Below, piece by piece: positions 19,031 to 27,246 of a stretch of 64,000 nucleotides of DNA (the stretch's first letter is position 1; every line of letters begins with the position of its first letter). A program made the translations under genes and the position numbers. This DNA comes from Angustibacter sp049994355 (GTDB taxonomy: Bacteria; Actinomycetota; Actinomycetes; Actinomycetales; Angustibacteraceae), in the NCBI RefSeq assembly GCF_049994355.1, contig NZ_CP188257.1:1984001-2048000 (forward strand), written 5' to 3'. The notes under the pieces are model-generated. The model was not told the origin of the DNA. It ran no database searches and was given only the letters and a program-made list of their open reading frames with translations.

Positions 19031-20190
19031 CCGAGCCCGGCCTCATCGCCCCGCAGTACGGCTGCGACACCCTCGCCGACCTGATGCCCGCGGTGGCGGG
19101 CAGCCTGGGCGTGGCGCTGCCCGGCCGCGAGCCGGTCGTCGATCGGCTCGCCGGGCCGCTGCGGCTGCGGCCCACCGACCGCGCCTGCGTGCTGCTGGTC
19201 GACGGTCTGGGCGACGTGCAGCTGCGCGAGCGGGCCGGGCACGCCCCGTTCCTGCGCGGCCAGCTGGCCCGCACCGGCACCTTGGCGGCGGGGTTCCCGA
19301 CGACGACGGCGACCAGCATGGGCAGCTTCGGTACCGGGCTGCCTCCCGGGGCGCACGGGCTGGTCGGCTACGAGGTCCTGATACCCGAGCGCGACGAGCT
19401 GCTCAACGAGCTGTCCTGGGAGCCGCCGATCGACCCGCGGCGCTGGCAGCCCGAGACAACGGTGTTCCAGCACGCGGCGGCGGCAGGGGTCGAGGTGGTG
19501 CGCATCGGGCCGGGCTTCTTCGACGGCTCCGGGCTTACCGAGGCCGCGCTGCGTGGTGGCCGCTTCGTCGCGGCTGACTCCCTGGAGGACCGGGTGGACG
19601 CGGCGATCGCCGCCCTGCGCTCGTCCTCGCGCTGCCTGGTCTACGTCTACTGGGGTGACGTCGACAAGGTGGGGCACGTCAGCGGCGCCGGGTCCTGGGA
19701 GTGGGGCGAGGAGCTGGCCCGGGTCGACCTCGCGGTACGCACCCTGGCCGCTCAGCTGCCGCGAGGTACGACGTTGCACGTGACCGCGGACCACGGCATG
19801 GTCGACGTGCCACACCACCAGCGGATCGACCTCGCGCACGACGGCGAGCTGGCCCGCGGCGTCCGGCACGCCGGCGGGGAGCCGCGCTGCCCGCAGCTGT
19901 ACTGCGAGCGCGACCAGGCGCCGTCCGTGCTGGCCACCTGGACCGAGCGGCTCGGTGACCGGGCAGAGGTGCTGTCCCGCGGCGACGCGATCGCCCTGGG
20001 CCTGTTCGGCCCGGTGGCCGTGCACGTGCGTGAGCGGATCGGCGACGTCGTGGTGATCTGCCGTCCGGGACTGGCGGTGGTCGACTCCCGGCGGATGCGC
20101 CCCGCCCTGCTGGCGCTCGTGGGCCTGCACGGATCGTGGACACCGCAGGAGTCGCTCGTGCCCTTGCTGACTCTGGACGGACCCTCGTGA
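19027..20190 (+). CDS. Nucleotide pyrophosphatase / alkaline phosphatase superfamily phosphodiesterase
   Basis: 387 residues with the two-metal site of the alkaline phosphatase superfamily. Asp in LLVDGLGDVQL and the nucleophile Thr in FPTTTATSMGSFGTG come first, then YWGDVDKVGHVSG (Asp/His), TADHGMVDVP (Asp/His) and a final His in LVGLHGSWTPQE. No signal peptide is seen, so it probably acts in the cytoplasm. It should hydrolyse phosphodiester or pyrophosphate bonds; the substrate is unknown. It overlaps DUF5998 and precedes the thymidine kinase gene by 12 nt. Confidence 0.85.
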   Translation: MTEPGLIAPQYGCDTLADLMPAVAGSLGVALPGREPVVDRLAGPLRLRPTDRACVLLVDGLGDVQLRERAGHAPFLRGQLARTGTLAAGFPTTTATSMGSFGTGLPPGAHGLVGYEVLIPERDELLNELSWEPPIDPRRWQPETTVFQHAAAAGVEVVRIGPGFFDGSGLTEAALRGGRFVAADSLEDRVDAAIAALRSSSRCLVYVYWGDVDKVGHVSGAGSWEWGEELARVDLAVRTLAAQLPRGTTLHVTADHGMVDVPHHQRIDLAHDGELARGVRHAGGEPRCPQLYCERDQAPSVLATWTERLGDRAEVLSRGDAIALGLFGPVAVHVRERIGDVVVICRPGLAVVDSRRMRPALLALVGLHGSWTPQESLVPLLTLDGPS

Positions 20191-20196
20191 CAGGAT
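20191..20196 (+). promoter_or_regulatory. -10-like hexamer for tdk
   Basis: CAGGAT ends 6 nt before the GTG start of the thymidine kinase gene, with no ribosome site between. Confidence 0.35.
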
Positions 20197-20202
20197 TCTG
20201 CG

Positions 20203-20901
20203 GTGGCTGAGCTCGTGTTCTTCTCCGGGACGATGGACTGTGGCAAGTCGACCCTCGCCCTGCAGATGAACCACAACCACACGGTGGCCGGCCGGGCCGG
20301 GCTGCTGTTCACCCAGCAGGACCGCGCGGGCGAGGCCGTGCTGTCCAGCCGGCTCGGGCTGCTCGGCCAGGCGCTGGAGGTGCAGCACGACCTGGACTTC
20401 TGGGAGGTCGTGGTCTCGCACCGGATGGCCGGCGAGCGGGTGGACTTCCTGATCTGCGACGAGGCCCAGTTCTACGACACCGAGCAGATCGACCAGCTGG
20501 CCCGACTGGTCGACGAGATGGGTGTCGACGTCTTCGCCTTCGGGATCACCGCGGACTTCCGCACCCGGCTCTTCCCAGGGTCGCAGCGGCTGATCGAGCT
20601 GGCCGACCGGGTGCAGGTGCTGCAGGTCGAGGCCTTGTGCTGGTGCGGCGCCCGGGCCACCCACAACGCGCGCACCGAGGACGGGGTGATGGTCGTCGAA
20701 GGCGCCCAGGTCGTCGTCGGGGACACGAACGTCGGCGCCAGCGAAGTCGGCTACGAGGTACTGTGCCGGCGCCACCACATGCGCCGAATGACGCGCTCCG
20801 CCGCACACGCTGCAGCGTTGTCGCCGGACGTGCTTCCGCTCGACCTCGACATCTGCCCCGTCCCGCCGCCGCGCGGGGCAGCGAGCACAGCGACGGGATA
20901 G
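20203..20901 (+). CDS. tdk: Thymidine kinase
   Basis: Phosphorylates thymidine to dTMP in pyrimidine salvage. 232 residues, slightly longer than usual because of a Pro/Ala-rich tail. The P-loop FFSGTMDCGKSTLALQ is at the N-terminus, the catalytic-carboxylate segment FLICDEAQFYD in the middle, and the structural zinc site uses CWCG and the late Cys in YEVLCRRHH. The GTG start begins the conserved N-terminus. A methyltransferase gene follows two bases after the stop. Confidence 0.93.
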   Translation: MAELVFFSGTMDCGKSTLALQMNHNHTVAGRAGLLFTQQDRAGEAVLSSRLGLLGQALEVQHDLDFWEVVVSHRMAGERVDFLICDEAQFYDTEQIDQLARLVDEMGVDVFAFGITADFRTRLFPGSQRLIELADRVQVLQVEALCWCGARATHNARTEDGVMVVEGAQVVVGDTNVGASEVGYEVLCRRHHMRRMTRSAAHAAALSPDVLPLDLDICPVPPPRGAASTATG

Positions 20902-20903
20902 TC

Positions 20904-21482
20904 GTGGACGCCGCAGGCTGGGACGCCCGGTACGCCGACGCACCGATGGTCTGGTCGGCCGGTCCGAACGCGCTGTTCGCCTCGGTGGTGGCCGACTGGA
21001 CGCCCGGCCGGGCCCTGGACGTGGCCAGCGGCGAGGGCCGGACGGCGATCTGGCTGGCCTCGCGGGGTTGGCAGGTCCGGGCCGTGGACTTCTCCGCGGT
21101 CGGCGTGGACAAGGGCCGCGAACGCGCTGCGGCACAAGGACTCTCGGTCGACTGGGTGGTCGACGACGTCACGGCGGCAGAGCTCGGCTCCGGCTTCGAC
21201 CTGGTGGCGCTGCTGTACCTTCAGCTCGAGCACGCGCAGCAGGCCGCTGTCGTCTCGCGGTGCGTGCAGGCGCTCGCACCCGGCGGGCGGCTGGTGGTGG
21301 TCGCGCACGACCTGGACAACCTCGAGCAGGGCGTGGGCGGCCCGCAGGACCCGTCGGTCCTGCCCACCGTCGAGCTGCTGCGGTACTGGGCCCGGGAGGC
21401 GCACGTGGAGCGAGCCGAGCAGGTGCACCGGCAGACCGAGGCCGGAACTGCGATCGACGTCCTGATGGTGGCCCGGCGATGA
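20904..21482 (+). CDS. Class I SAM-dependent methyltransferase
   Basis: 192 residues. Motif I RALDVASGEGRTAIWLASRG, then QVRAVDFSAVGVDKG, and the post-core APGGRLVVVAHDLDN identify a small Rossmann methyltransferase; it resembles the TehB/thiopurine-type enzymes acting on small molecules. The GTG start at 20904 follows the tdk stop closely; its stop is overlapped by the ATG of the Fur gene (ATGA). Coupling to a metal regulator is suggestive but does not define the substrate. Confidence 0.82.
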   Translation: MDAAGWDARYADAPMVWSAGPNALFASVVADWTPGRALDVASGEGRTAIWLASRGWQVRAVDFSAVGVDKGRERAAAQGLSVDWVVDDVTAAELGSGFDLVALLYLQLEHAQQAAVVSRCVQALAPGGRLVVVAHDLDNLEQGVGGPQDPSVLPTVELLRYWAREAHVERAEQVHRQTEAGTAIDVLMVARR

Positions 21483-21928
21483 GCGAGCAGCCGGACGCCG
21501 CGGCCGCCGTCGATCGGGTGGCCGGGCTGCTGCGCGCCAGGGGTGACCGGATGACCGGCCCCCGACGAGCGGTGATCACCGCGCTGGCCGCCCGGCGTAC
21601 CCACCTGACCGCGGACCAGGTGGTGTCCGCGGTGGCCGAGCAGGACGCCTCGGTACACCGCGCGTCGGTCTACCGCACCCTGGAGACGCTGAGCGCGCTC
21701 GGCGTCGTCCAGCACGTGCACGTCGGGCACGGGACGACGACGTACCACCTCGCTGGGGACCATCCGCACCTGCACGCGCAGTGCTCGGCGTGCGGCGCCG
21801 TGCTGGACCTGCCCGGGTCGCTGCTCGACTCGGTGTCGGCGCGGCTGCTGGCCGAGCACGGCTTCGAGCTGGACCCGTCCCACGTGGCCCTGTCCGGGCT
21901 GTGCGCGGACTGTCGGGGCCGGCGATGA
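21479..21928 (+). CDS. Fur-family metal-responsive regulator
   Basis: 149 residues. N-terminal winged helix (MTGPRRAVITALAARRTHLT and RASVYRTLETLSALGVV) followed by the dimerisation/metal domain with HPHLHAQCSACGAV and the second Cys pair CADC, a structural zinc site. The arrangement fits Fur or Zur; the HPHLHAQC segment resembles zinc-sensing members but paralogues cannot be separated by eye. It overlaps the methyltransferase upstream and the deformylase downstream, both by ATGA. Placement before a metal-dependent deformylase is consistent with a zinc or iron link. Confidence 0.9.
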   Translation: MSEQPDAAAAVDRVAGLLRARGDRMTGPRRAVITALAARRTHLTADQVVSAVAEQDASVHRASVYRTLETLSALGVVQHVHVGHGTTTYHLAGDHPHLHAQCSACGAVLDLPGSLLDSVSARLLAEHGFELDPSHVALSGLCADCRGRR

Positions 21929-22467
21929 GCGGGCCTCGGCCGCTGCCCTCGGCCGCACCGATCCGGCAGGTCGGCGACCCGGTGCTGCGCACCCCGACGG
22001 CCGCCGTGCTGGAGTTCGACGACGACCTGCGCGCGCTGGTCGACCGGATGTGGGTGTCCATGCACGCGGCCCGTGGGGTGGGCCTGGCGGCCAACCAGAT
22101 CGGGGTCGGGCTGTCGGTCTTCGTGTTCGAGGTGGACGACGAGTCCGGCGTGGTGGTCAACCCGACGCTGGTCGAGACGTCCGGGGGCGTGATCGTGGAG
22201 GAGGAGGGTTGCCTGTCCGTCGTCGGTCAGGTCTTCGAAACCGCGCGCCACGAGTTCGCGGTGGTGACCGGGTTCGACGTCGAGGGCAATCCGGTCCAGG
22301 TGCGCGGCGAGGGACTGCTGGCCCGCTGCCTACAGCACGAGACGGACCACCTGAACGGCCTGCTGTACCTGGACCGCCTCAGTGGGCGTGATCGCCGGGC
22401 GGCGATCAAGGAGGCCGCCGCGCGCGAGTCGCGCGAGGCCACCCGCGGCGCCTTCGGCACCTTCTGA
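21925..22467 (+). CDS. def: Peptide deformylase
   Basis: Removes the N-formyl group from new polypeptides, a metal (Fe or Zn) hydrolase. 180 residues with all three motifs: GVGLAANQIG, EEGCLSV (metal Cys) and QHETDHLNG (HExxH metal site and catalytic Glu). It is the last gene of the methyltransferase-fur-def overlap series. Actinomycetes often have several deformylase genes, so this may be a secondary copy. Confidence 0.95.
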   Translation: MSGPRPLPSAAPIRQVGDPVLRTPTAAVLEFDDDLRALVDRMWVSMHAARGVGLAANQIGVGLSVFVFEVDDESGVVVNPTLVETSGGVIVEEEGCLSVVGQVFETARHEFAVVTGFDVEGNPVQVRGEGLLARCLQHETDHLNGLLYLDRLSGRDRRAAIKEAAARESREATRGAFGTF

Positions 22468-22540
22468 GGCGGTTCACGGATCCGCATGGGTGATCAATCT
22501 CGGCTGATCGACTGGTGGCGTACGGCGGCCGGTAGGGCAT

Positions 22541-23392
22541 GCTCGAGACATCGACCAGCTCCCCGTTCCGCAGGCCGCCGCCGACGGCCGACCCGAGCTG
22601 CGCGCCGACTGCGGCCGCTGCGCGGGGCTGTGCTGCGTCGTCCCGGCGTTCACTGCTTCGGCGGACTTCGCGATCGACAAGCCGGCCCGGCAACCATGCG
22701 TCAACCTGCTTGCCGACTCGCGGTGCACTATCCACGACAGCCTGCGCGACAACGGTTTCGCCGGCTGCACGGTGTACGACTGCTTCGGGGCCGGGCAGCA
22801 CCTCGTGCAGTCGACGTTCGGTGGGCGCACCTGGCGTGAGGGGCCTGAGCTGGCGGAGTCGATGTTCGCCTCGTTCGGGGTCATGCGCGACCTGCACGAG
22901 CTGCTCTGGTACCTGGACGACGCCCTCGGCCGCGAGGCGGCGCGGCCGCTGCATGAAGAGATCGCCCTTGCGCGAGACGAGATCGTCGAGCTCACCCGGC
23001 TGGACGCGGCGGCGCTGGTCGCGATGGACAGCACCGCGGTGCAGCGCACGGTGACGCCGTTGCTCACCTCCACCAGCGAGCGGGTCCGGTCCGGGGTCGC
23101 ACGCGGGGACGACGACGAGCTGCGCGGCGCCGACCTGTTCGGCCGGGACCTGTCGGGCGCAGACCTGCGGGGTGCCAACCTGCGCGGCACCTACCTGATC
23201 CGGGCGGTGTTGTGCGACGCGGACCTGCGCCTGGCCGATCTGATCGGCGCCGACGTACGCGGTGCGGACGTCGCCGGCGCGGACCTGTCGACGGCGCTGT
23301 TCCTGACCCAGTTCCAGGTCAACGCGATGCGGGGCGACCTGGGAACCGCACTGCCGCACACGCTGCAGCGCCCGAGCCACTGGTCGTCCTGA
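22541..23392 (+). CDS. Cys-rich (YkgJ-like) pentapeptide-repeat protein, start codon missing
   Basis: The frame encodes a Cys-rich N-terminal domain (CGRCAGLCC, then four more Cys over 50 residues) like zinc/iron-chelating YkgJ domains, a helical middle part, and a C-terminal pentapeptide-repeat stretch (GADLRGANLRGTYL, ADLIGADVRGADVAGADLS). Function unknown. The frame is open upstream only to a TGA at 22505 and contains no ATG, GTG or TTG before the Cys domain. An ATG at 22539 lies in the +1 frame and would join it if one base were inserted within the next few codons. This may be a sequencing error, a real frameshift or a non-canonical start. The stop overlaps the next ATG (TGATG). Confidence 0.7.
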   Translation, partial: ARDIDQLPVPQAAADGRPELRADCGRCAGLCCVVPAFTASADFAIDKPARQPCVNLLADSRCTIHDSLRDNGFAGCTVYDCFGAGQHLVQSTFGGRTWREGPELAESMFASFGVMRDLHELLWYLDDALGREAARPLHEEIALARDEIVELTRLDAAALVAMDSTAVQRTVTPLLTSTSERVRSGVARGDDDELRGADLFGRDLSGADLRGANLRGTYLIRAVLCDADLRLADLIGADVRGADVAGADLSTALFLTQFQVNAMRGDLGTALPHTLQRPSHWSS

Positions 23393-23781
23393 TGGCCGAG
23401 GTGGTGAAGGTGGGGCTGGTGCACGTGCAAGATGGCCGACTGCTGGTGGCCCGCAACGAGGGACGGCAGCTGTTTTACCTGCCGGGTGGCCGCCAGGAAC
23501 CGGGGGAGTCGGACGCCGACACGCTCTGCCGTGAAGTGCTCGAGGAGCTCGCGGTAGTGGTCGACCCGACCTCCATCCGACCGGTGGTCACGGTGGAGGC
23601 CCCGCGAGACGGGACCTTCGGCTCGCTGCAGATGCGTTGCTACACAGCCGTTTTCACCGGCACGCCGGTTCCGAGCCACGAGGTCGTCGAGCTGGCTTGG
23701 GTGAGCGCGACCGACGGGTCGCGGGTCACCGCCGCGGAGCGGGCGCTGATGGTCGAGCTGACGGCCGCCGGGCTGCTCTGA
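23392..23781 (+). CDS. NUDIX hydrolase
   Basis: 129-residue single-domain NUDIX protein. The box starts at GGRQEPGESDADTL and ends CREVLEELAV, keeping the RExxEE-type metal ligands. Substrate not predictable. The ATG overlaps the TGA of the pentapeptide gene by one base (TGATG), so the two are translationally coupled, which argues that the upstream gene is expressed despite its missing start. Confidence 0.85.
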   Translation: MAEVVKVGLVHVQDGRLLVARNEGRQLFYLPGGRQEPGESDADTLCREVLEELAVVVDPTSIRPVVTVEAPRDGTFGSLQMRCYTAVFTGTPVPSHEVVELAWVSATDGSRVTAAERALMVELTAAGLL

Positions 23782-23805
23782 CTCCTGACGCCCGCGGTCG
23801 GCCCG

Positions 23806-24870
23806 TCATGGGGACCAGGGCGCGTCGCTGGTGCGCACCGACCCACCGGCGGCCAAAGCCTCGTCCACCGCGAGGGCCAGCAGGTGGTCGTGGGCGCCGT
23901 CCGCGAGGGAGTACGGCGGCGGACCCTCGCCGCGCACCCAGCTGCCCATCTGCTCGAGCAGCGTCGCGATCGCGATCTCCTCGTCGTTCCACCGCCGGCC
24001 AGGGTAGGGGTTGCGGTACAACACCTGCGAGCCGCACGAGAGGTGGTCGGTGTCGAAGCCGTCCAGGTCCAGGTCGTAGCCGGTCTGCCGTCGCACGAGC
24101 GGTGAGCGGACGACGGTCTGCGGTCCGTCCAGTCGGATGACCTCGTCGTCGCGCACCTCGCCGTGCGTGCCGCGCACCAGGATCCGGCGGAACCGCAGCT
24201 GGTTGTGCCACTGGTTGTCGGTGAAGTCGTAGACCCCGGACCGGCCTTCGCCGAAGTCGAACGTGGCGATGGTCGTGGTCGCCGGCTGGGCGGCCCCGTC
24301 GTGCGTCCAGCCGTCGCGGTCCTGCGGCTGGACGAGTGGTGCCACGAAGCTGCTGGCGCGGACCGTCGCCGCCACGCGGCCGACGCCGAGGTACCCGCGG
24401 ATCAGGGACAGCGCGTGGTACTGGTGCGTCGAGGAGACCTGGACCTGGGTCGGGGTGCCGATGGCCCCGGACCGCACCAGGGCCAGCCGGGCGGCGTGCG
24501 AGGGCAGCAGCAGGTACTGCTCGGCCACCTGGACCAGGCCGCTGGCACCCACGTCCTGCCACAGGGCGTGCAGCCCGTCCAGGTCCGGTGCCGGCGGGGT
24601 CTCGGCCAGGACCGGCAGTCCGGCCTCGACCGCCGCGCGGACCACCTCCGGCGTCACCGGCCAGGGCACGGCGGTGACCACGAAGTCCGGTCGGGCCTCG
24701 CGCACGCACTGCGCCAGCGAGCTGAACGTCGCGACATCCAGCGGGCGCGGCGACCGGACGACCGCACCGACGCAGTCGAGCGAGTCGAGGCTGCGCCCCA
24801 GCCGCCAGAAGTACTCGGCCCGCCAGCCAGCGCCGACCACCACGAACCGGGTAGGCGTCGGGTCACTCAC
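23806..24870 (-). CDS. Gfo/Idh/MocA-family oxidoreductase
   Basis: 354 residues. N-terminal Rossmann fold (RFVVVGAGWRAEYFWRLG) for NAD(P), then a catalytic-domain beta sheet. The usual EKP motif is replaced by AETPPAPDL around residue 93, so the canonical catalytic Lys is absent; this recurs in divergent family members and clouds the activity prediction. The GTG start overlaps the end of the metallo-hydrolase gene by 8 nt, so the two form an operon. Sugars or inositol-like compounds are typical substrates. Confidence 0.8.
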   Translation of the reverse strand: MSDPTPTRFVVVGAGWRAEYFWRLGRSLDSLDCVGAVVRSPRPLDVATFSSLAQCVREARPDFVVTAVPWPVTPEVVRAAVEAGLPVLAETPPAPDLDGLHALWQDVGASGLVQVAEQYLLLPSHAARLALVRSGAIGTPTQVQVSSTHQYHALSLIRGYLGVGRVAATVRASSFVAPLVQPQDRDGWTHDGAAQPATTTIATFDFGEGRSGVYDFTDNQWHNQLRFRRILVRGTHGEVRDDEVIRLDGPQTVVRSPLVRRQTGYDLDLDGFDTDHLSCGSQVLYRNPYPGRRWNDEEIAIATLLEQMGSWVRGEGPPPYSLADGAHDHLLALAVDEALAAGGSVRTSDAPWSP

Positions 24871-25834
24871 CGGTAGCGCTCATTGATCGCCATCTGCGCA
24901 GGATAGGCAGCGTTCGCAGCCGCCACCAGACCAGCCGCCCGGCCTGGGCCAGCATCGCCCGGCGGCAGGGGCCTACCCACAGGTGGAAGGACTCGAACCG
25001 GTGCACCCCGGGCTGGTCGATGAACCGGTGCGCGGCGGCCTGCACCTGGGCGAGCTGCTCCAGCGACATCGCCAACGGTGCCTCGTCCGGCTGGTACGTC
25101 GTCCCGGTCGGGTAGTCGCGGCCGGGACGGTTCGACATCTCGATGTGGCACCCCAGGACGTGCCGGACCGCGCGCCCCTCGGTGAGGGCCACCAGCCGGT
25201 CCAGGCTCGCCGCGAACTGCGTCGGGTCGCGCACGTACAGCCGGCCGGGGTACACCGAGTCGCCGGTCAGCAGCAGCCCGGTGCAGTCGTCGTAGAACGC
25301 CAGGTGGGCCCGGTGGTGGCCCGGGATCGCGAGCACGTCCAGCACCCGGCCGCCGAGGTCGAGGAAGCGTGGGTCGCGCGGCCAGTCGGCGAACCCGAAG
25401 AAGTCCGTCACCTCGCGCACACTGTGGCCGACCACGACGGTGCCCGGCCGTCCGACCAGCTGAGGGTCGCCCGCGACGTGGTCGCCGTGCGCGTGGCTGT
25501 GGGCCACGACCAGGCGGTACCGGGCCGCCGCCTCGGCCGACAGCCACCGCTCGGTCCACTCCCGGATCAGGCTGTCCACCGTCTCGCGCAGCGGGAACCG
25601 CCCTGGATCGGACGTCGCGCCGGTGTCCACCAGCAGCGCGCGCTCGTTGCCGAGGAGCAGGTACAGGAACGGCGCCTCGTAGGTCACGGACTTGCTCTGT
25701 CGCAGGATCACGGTGTGTGGGTCGTACCAGTGCACCTGCAGCAGCGGTTCGGCCGGCTGGCCCCGGCGCGTGCCGTGGATCCAACTGGGCGGGAGCTCGC
25801 CGTCGGCGGCCGGGACGGTGAAGTCGACGCTCAC
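24863..25834 (-). CDS. Metallo-beta-lactamase-fold hydrolase
   Basis: 323 residues. The dinuclear metal motif VAHSHAHGDHVAG (HxHxDH) is intact, with downstream ligands IPGHHRAH, LLLTGDSVY and LGCHIEMS. The last ~30 residues are basic and aromatic (RLVWWRLRTLPILRRWRS), an uncommon tail that could contact membrane or a partner. GTG start. It lies between sepH and an overlapping oxidoreductase gene, suggesting that the two enzymes act on the same compound; this is not otherwise established. Confidence 0.82.
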   Translation of the reverse strand: MSVDFTVPAADGELPPSWIHGTRRGQPAEPLLQVHWYDPHTVILRQSKSVTYEAPFLYLLLGNERALLVDTGATSDPGRFPLRETVDSLIREWTERWLSAEAAARYRLVVAHSHAHGDHVAGDPQLVGRPGTVVVGHSVREVTDFFGFADWPRDPRFLDLGGRVLDVLAIPGHHRAHLAFYDDCTGLLLTGDSVYPGRLYVRDPTQFAASLDRLVALTEGRAVRHVLGCHIEMSNRPGRDYPTGTTYQPDEAPLAMSLEQLAQVQAAAHRFIDQPGVHRFESFHLWVGPCRRAMLAQAGRLVWWRLRTLPILRRWRSMSATGE

Positions 25835-25854
25835 CGGCGGTTCGCAGACCGGGG

Positions 25855-27162
25855 TCAGTCGCGCTTCGCGCCGAACATGATGTCGTCCCAGCTGGGAACG
25901 CTCGTGCGACGTGCGCGAGAGGCCGCCGACGGACGGTGGCGACCTGCCCGGTTACCGTCGTCGTGCTCGTCCAAGCCCTCGTCCAAGCCCTCGTCGGCCA
26001 GATCGTCGGCCAGATCGTCGGCCAGATCGTCGGCCAGATCGTCCGGCAGGTCCTCCGGTTCCTCGGGCACGAGACGGGCCACGTCGGCGGCGGCCGGAAT
26101 CTCGCCGGTGTCCTCCTGGTCGGCAGGCTTCTCGTGCATCTGTGCCGCGAGCGGCCAGCGCTGGGCCTTGTGGTGCGCCGGCTCGGCCTGCAGGTCGACG
26201 ACGACCTGCAACCCGCCGTCCTCGGCATCCAGCGACCGGAGCGCGGCTTCGACCTCGCTGTCCGCCGGGTGCGCGGCTGGCGGGTCGGCCATCAGGGCTG
26301 GGTCCAGCTCCAGCGGCTCTGCGACCGGCGGCCGCCGACGTCCGGCCGGGTGCTTGGCGCCGGGCACGTCAGCCGGGTCCACCGGTTGCCCGGAGTGGCG
26401 ACGGGTCGTGGTGCGGTGCAGGTCGCGCTCGCGTCGGCGCGACCGCATGGCCGTCATCAGGTCGAGCGGGTCGTCCGTGCTGGTGCGTTCGGTACGCACC
26501 GGCGGGCCGTCCACCCCGCCGTCCGCCTCGATGTCGTACAGGCTGCCGGTGGGTACCGCGGCCAGCCGGACCGAACCGAGCGGCCCGTCCCCGTCCGGTG
26601 CCTGCTCGCTGAGCCAGCGTGCCTCGTCGTCGGCCGGCACGACCGTGCGGGCCGCGGGGTCGAAGTGCCAGCGGGCCTGGCGCTGGCGGCCGCCGGCCGG
26701 GAAGGTCAGCACCACGGTCCACGGACCGTCGTCCGTGCGCCAGCTGTCCCAGGTCACCGAGTCGGCGTCGACGCCACGCCCGGCGAGCCGGCGGGACACC
26801 TCGGTGCCGAGCGTCACCTGCTCCGCGCCGCGCCGGCGCAGGGTGATCGCGCGGGCCAGGTCGGCGACGTGGGCGCGCTCGGCGAGCACCGGGCCCTCGT
26901 ACCGCCGGACCCGGTCCAGCGGCCAGCCGCAGGCCGCGGCGACGTCCTCCGCGGTGGCCCCGGCACGCACCCGCGCCTGGACCTCGCGCGGCCGCAGGCC
27001 ACCACCCATCTCGATCTGCAGCTGTCCGAGGTGGGCGCGGTCGCGCCGCACCGCGGCGCGCAGCGCCTCGTCGACGGACAGCAGGAATCGCTGGCCCTCG
27101 GCGTCGCCGAGCACCAGGTGCTCGCCGTCGTCATGGACCCCGACGAGTCGCAGGTCGTGCAT
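25855..27162 (-). CDS. sepH: SepH cell-division protein (DUF3071)
   Basis: Actinobacterial FtsZ-binding protein that stimulates Z-ring assembly. 435 residues: N-terminal DUF3071 domain (MHDLRLVGVHDDGEHLVLGD) with a helix-turn-helix-like region (LRPREVQARVRAGATAEDVA), a long disordered linker, and a conserved C-terminal tail (SVPSWDDIMFGAKRD). The ATG at 27162 has a GGAGGA site 6 nt upstream; a GTG-range extension to 27201 is less likely. The linker carries a run of Ala-Asp-Asp-Leu units from a 12-bp tandem repeat. It is divergent from the TRIC-like gene. Confidence 0.9.
   Translation of the reverse strand: MHDLRLVGVHDDGEHLVLGDAEGQRFLLSVDEALRAAVRRDRAHLGQLQIEMGGGLRPREVQARVRAGATAEDVAAACGWPLDRVRRYEGPVLAERAHVADLARAITLRRRGAEQVTLGTEVSRRLAGRGVDADSVTWDSWRTDDGPWTVVLTFPAGGRQRQARWHFDPAARTVVPADDEARWLSEQAPDGDGPLGSVRLAAVPTGSLYDIEADGGVDGPPVRTERTSTDDPLDLMTAMRSRRRERDLHRTTTRRHSGQPVDPADVPGAKHPAGRRRPPVAEPLELDPALMADPPAAHPADSEVEAALRSLDAEDGGLQVVVDLQAEPAHHKAQRWPLAAQMHEKPADQEDTGEIPAAADVARLVPEEPEDLPDDLADDLADDLADDLADEGLDEGLDEHDDGNRAGRHRPSAASRARRTSVPSWDDIMFGAKRD
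25969..26040 (+). repeat. 12-bp tandem repeats inside sepH
   Basis: Two units of GTCCAAGCCCTC (25969-25992) are followed by four exact units of GTCGGCCAGATC (25993-26040) and a degenerate copy. On the coding (minus) strand they give ADDL and DEGL acidic repeats in the disordered linker. The period of four codons keeps the frame during slippage. Confidence 0.9.
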
Positions 27163-27232
27163 ACCGGATCCTCCATCTCGTGGCAGGTCCGACTCTGCCA
27201 CCGCCCGCGCCCGGATCGCGGCAGGCGCGCCC

Positions 27233-27238
27233 TAGGCT
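27233..27238 (+). promoter_or_regulatory. -10-like hexamer for the TRIC-like gene
   Basis: TAGGCT ends 8 nt before the GTG at 27247, with no ribosome site between. Confidence 0.4.
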
Positions 27239-27246
27239 GGTTGTCC

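Noticed and set aside
18898..21135. 745-codon open frame on the minus strand
   Set aside because: High-GC antisense shadow of the phosphodiesterase and tdk genes; His/Arg/Gln-rich, no domain.
23806..25834. Naming the oxidoreductase/metallo-hydrolase pair as an inositol or lactone pathway
   Set aside because: Both folds are broad-specificity and the usual EKP motif is missing, so a pathway cannot be supported.
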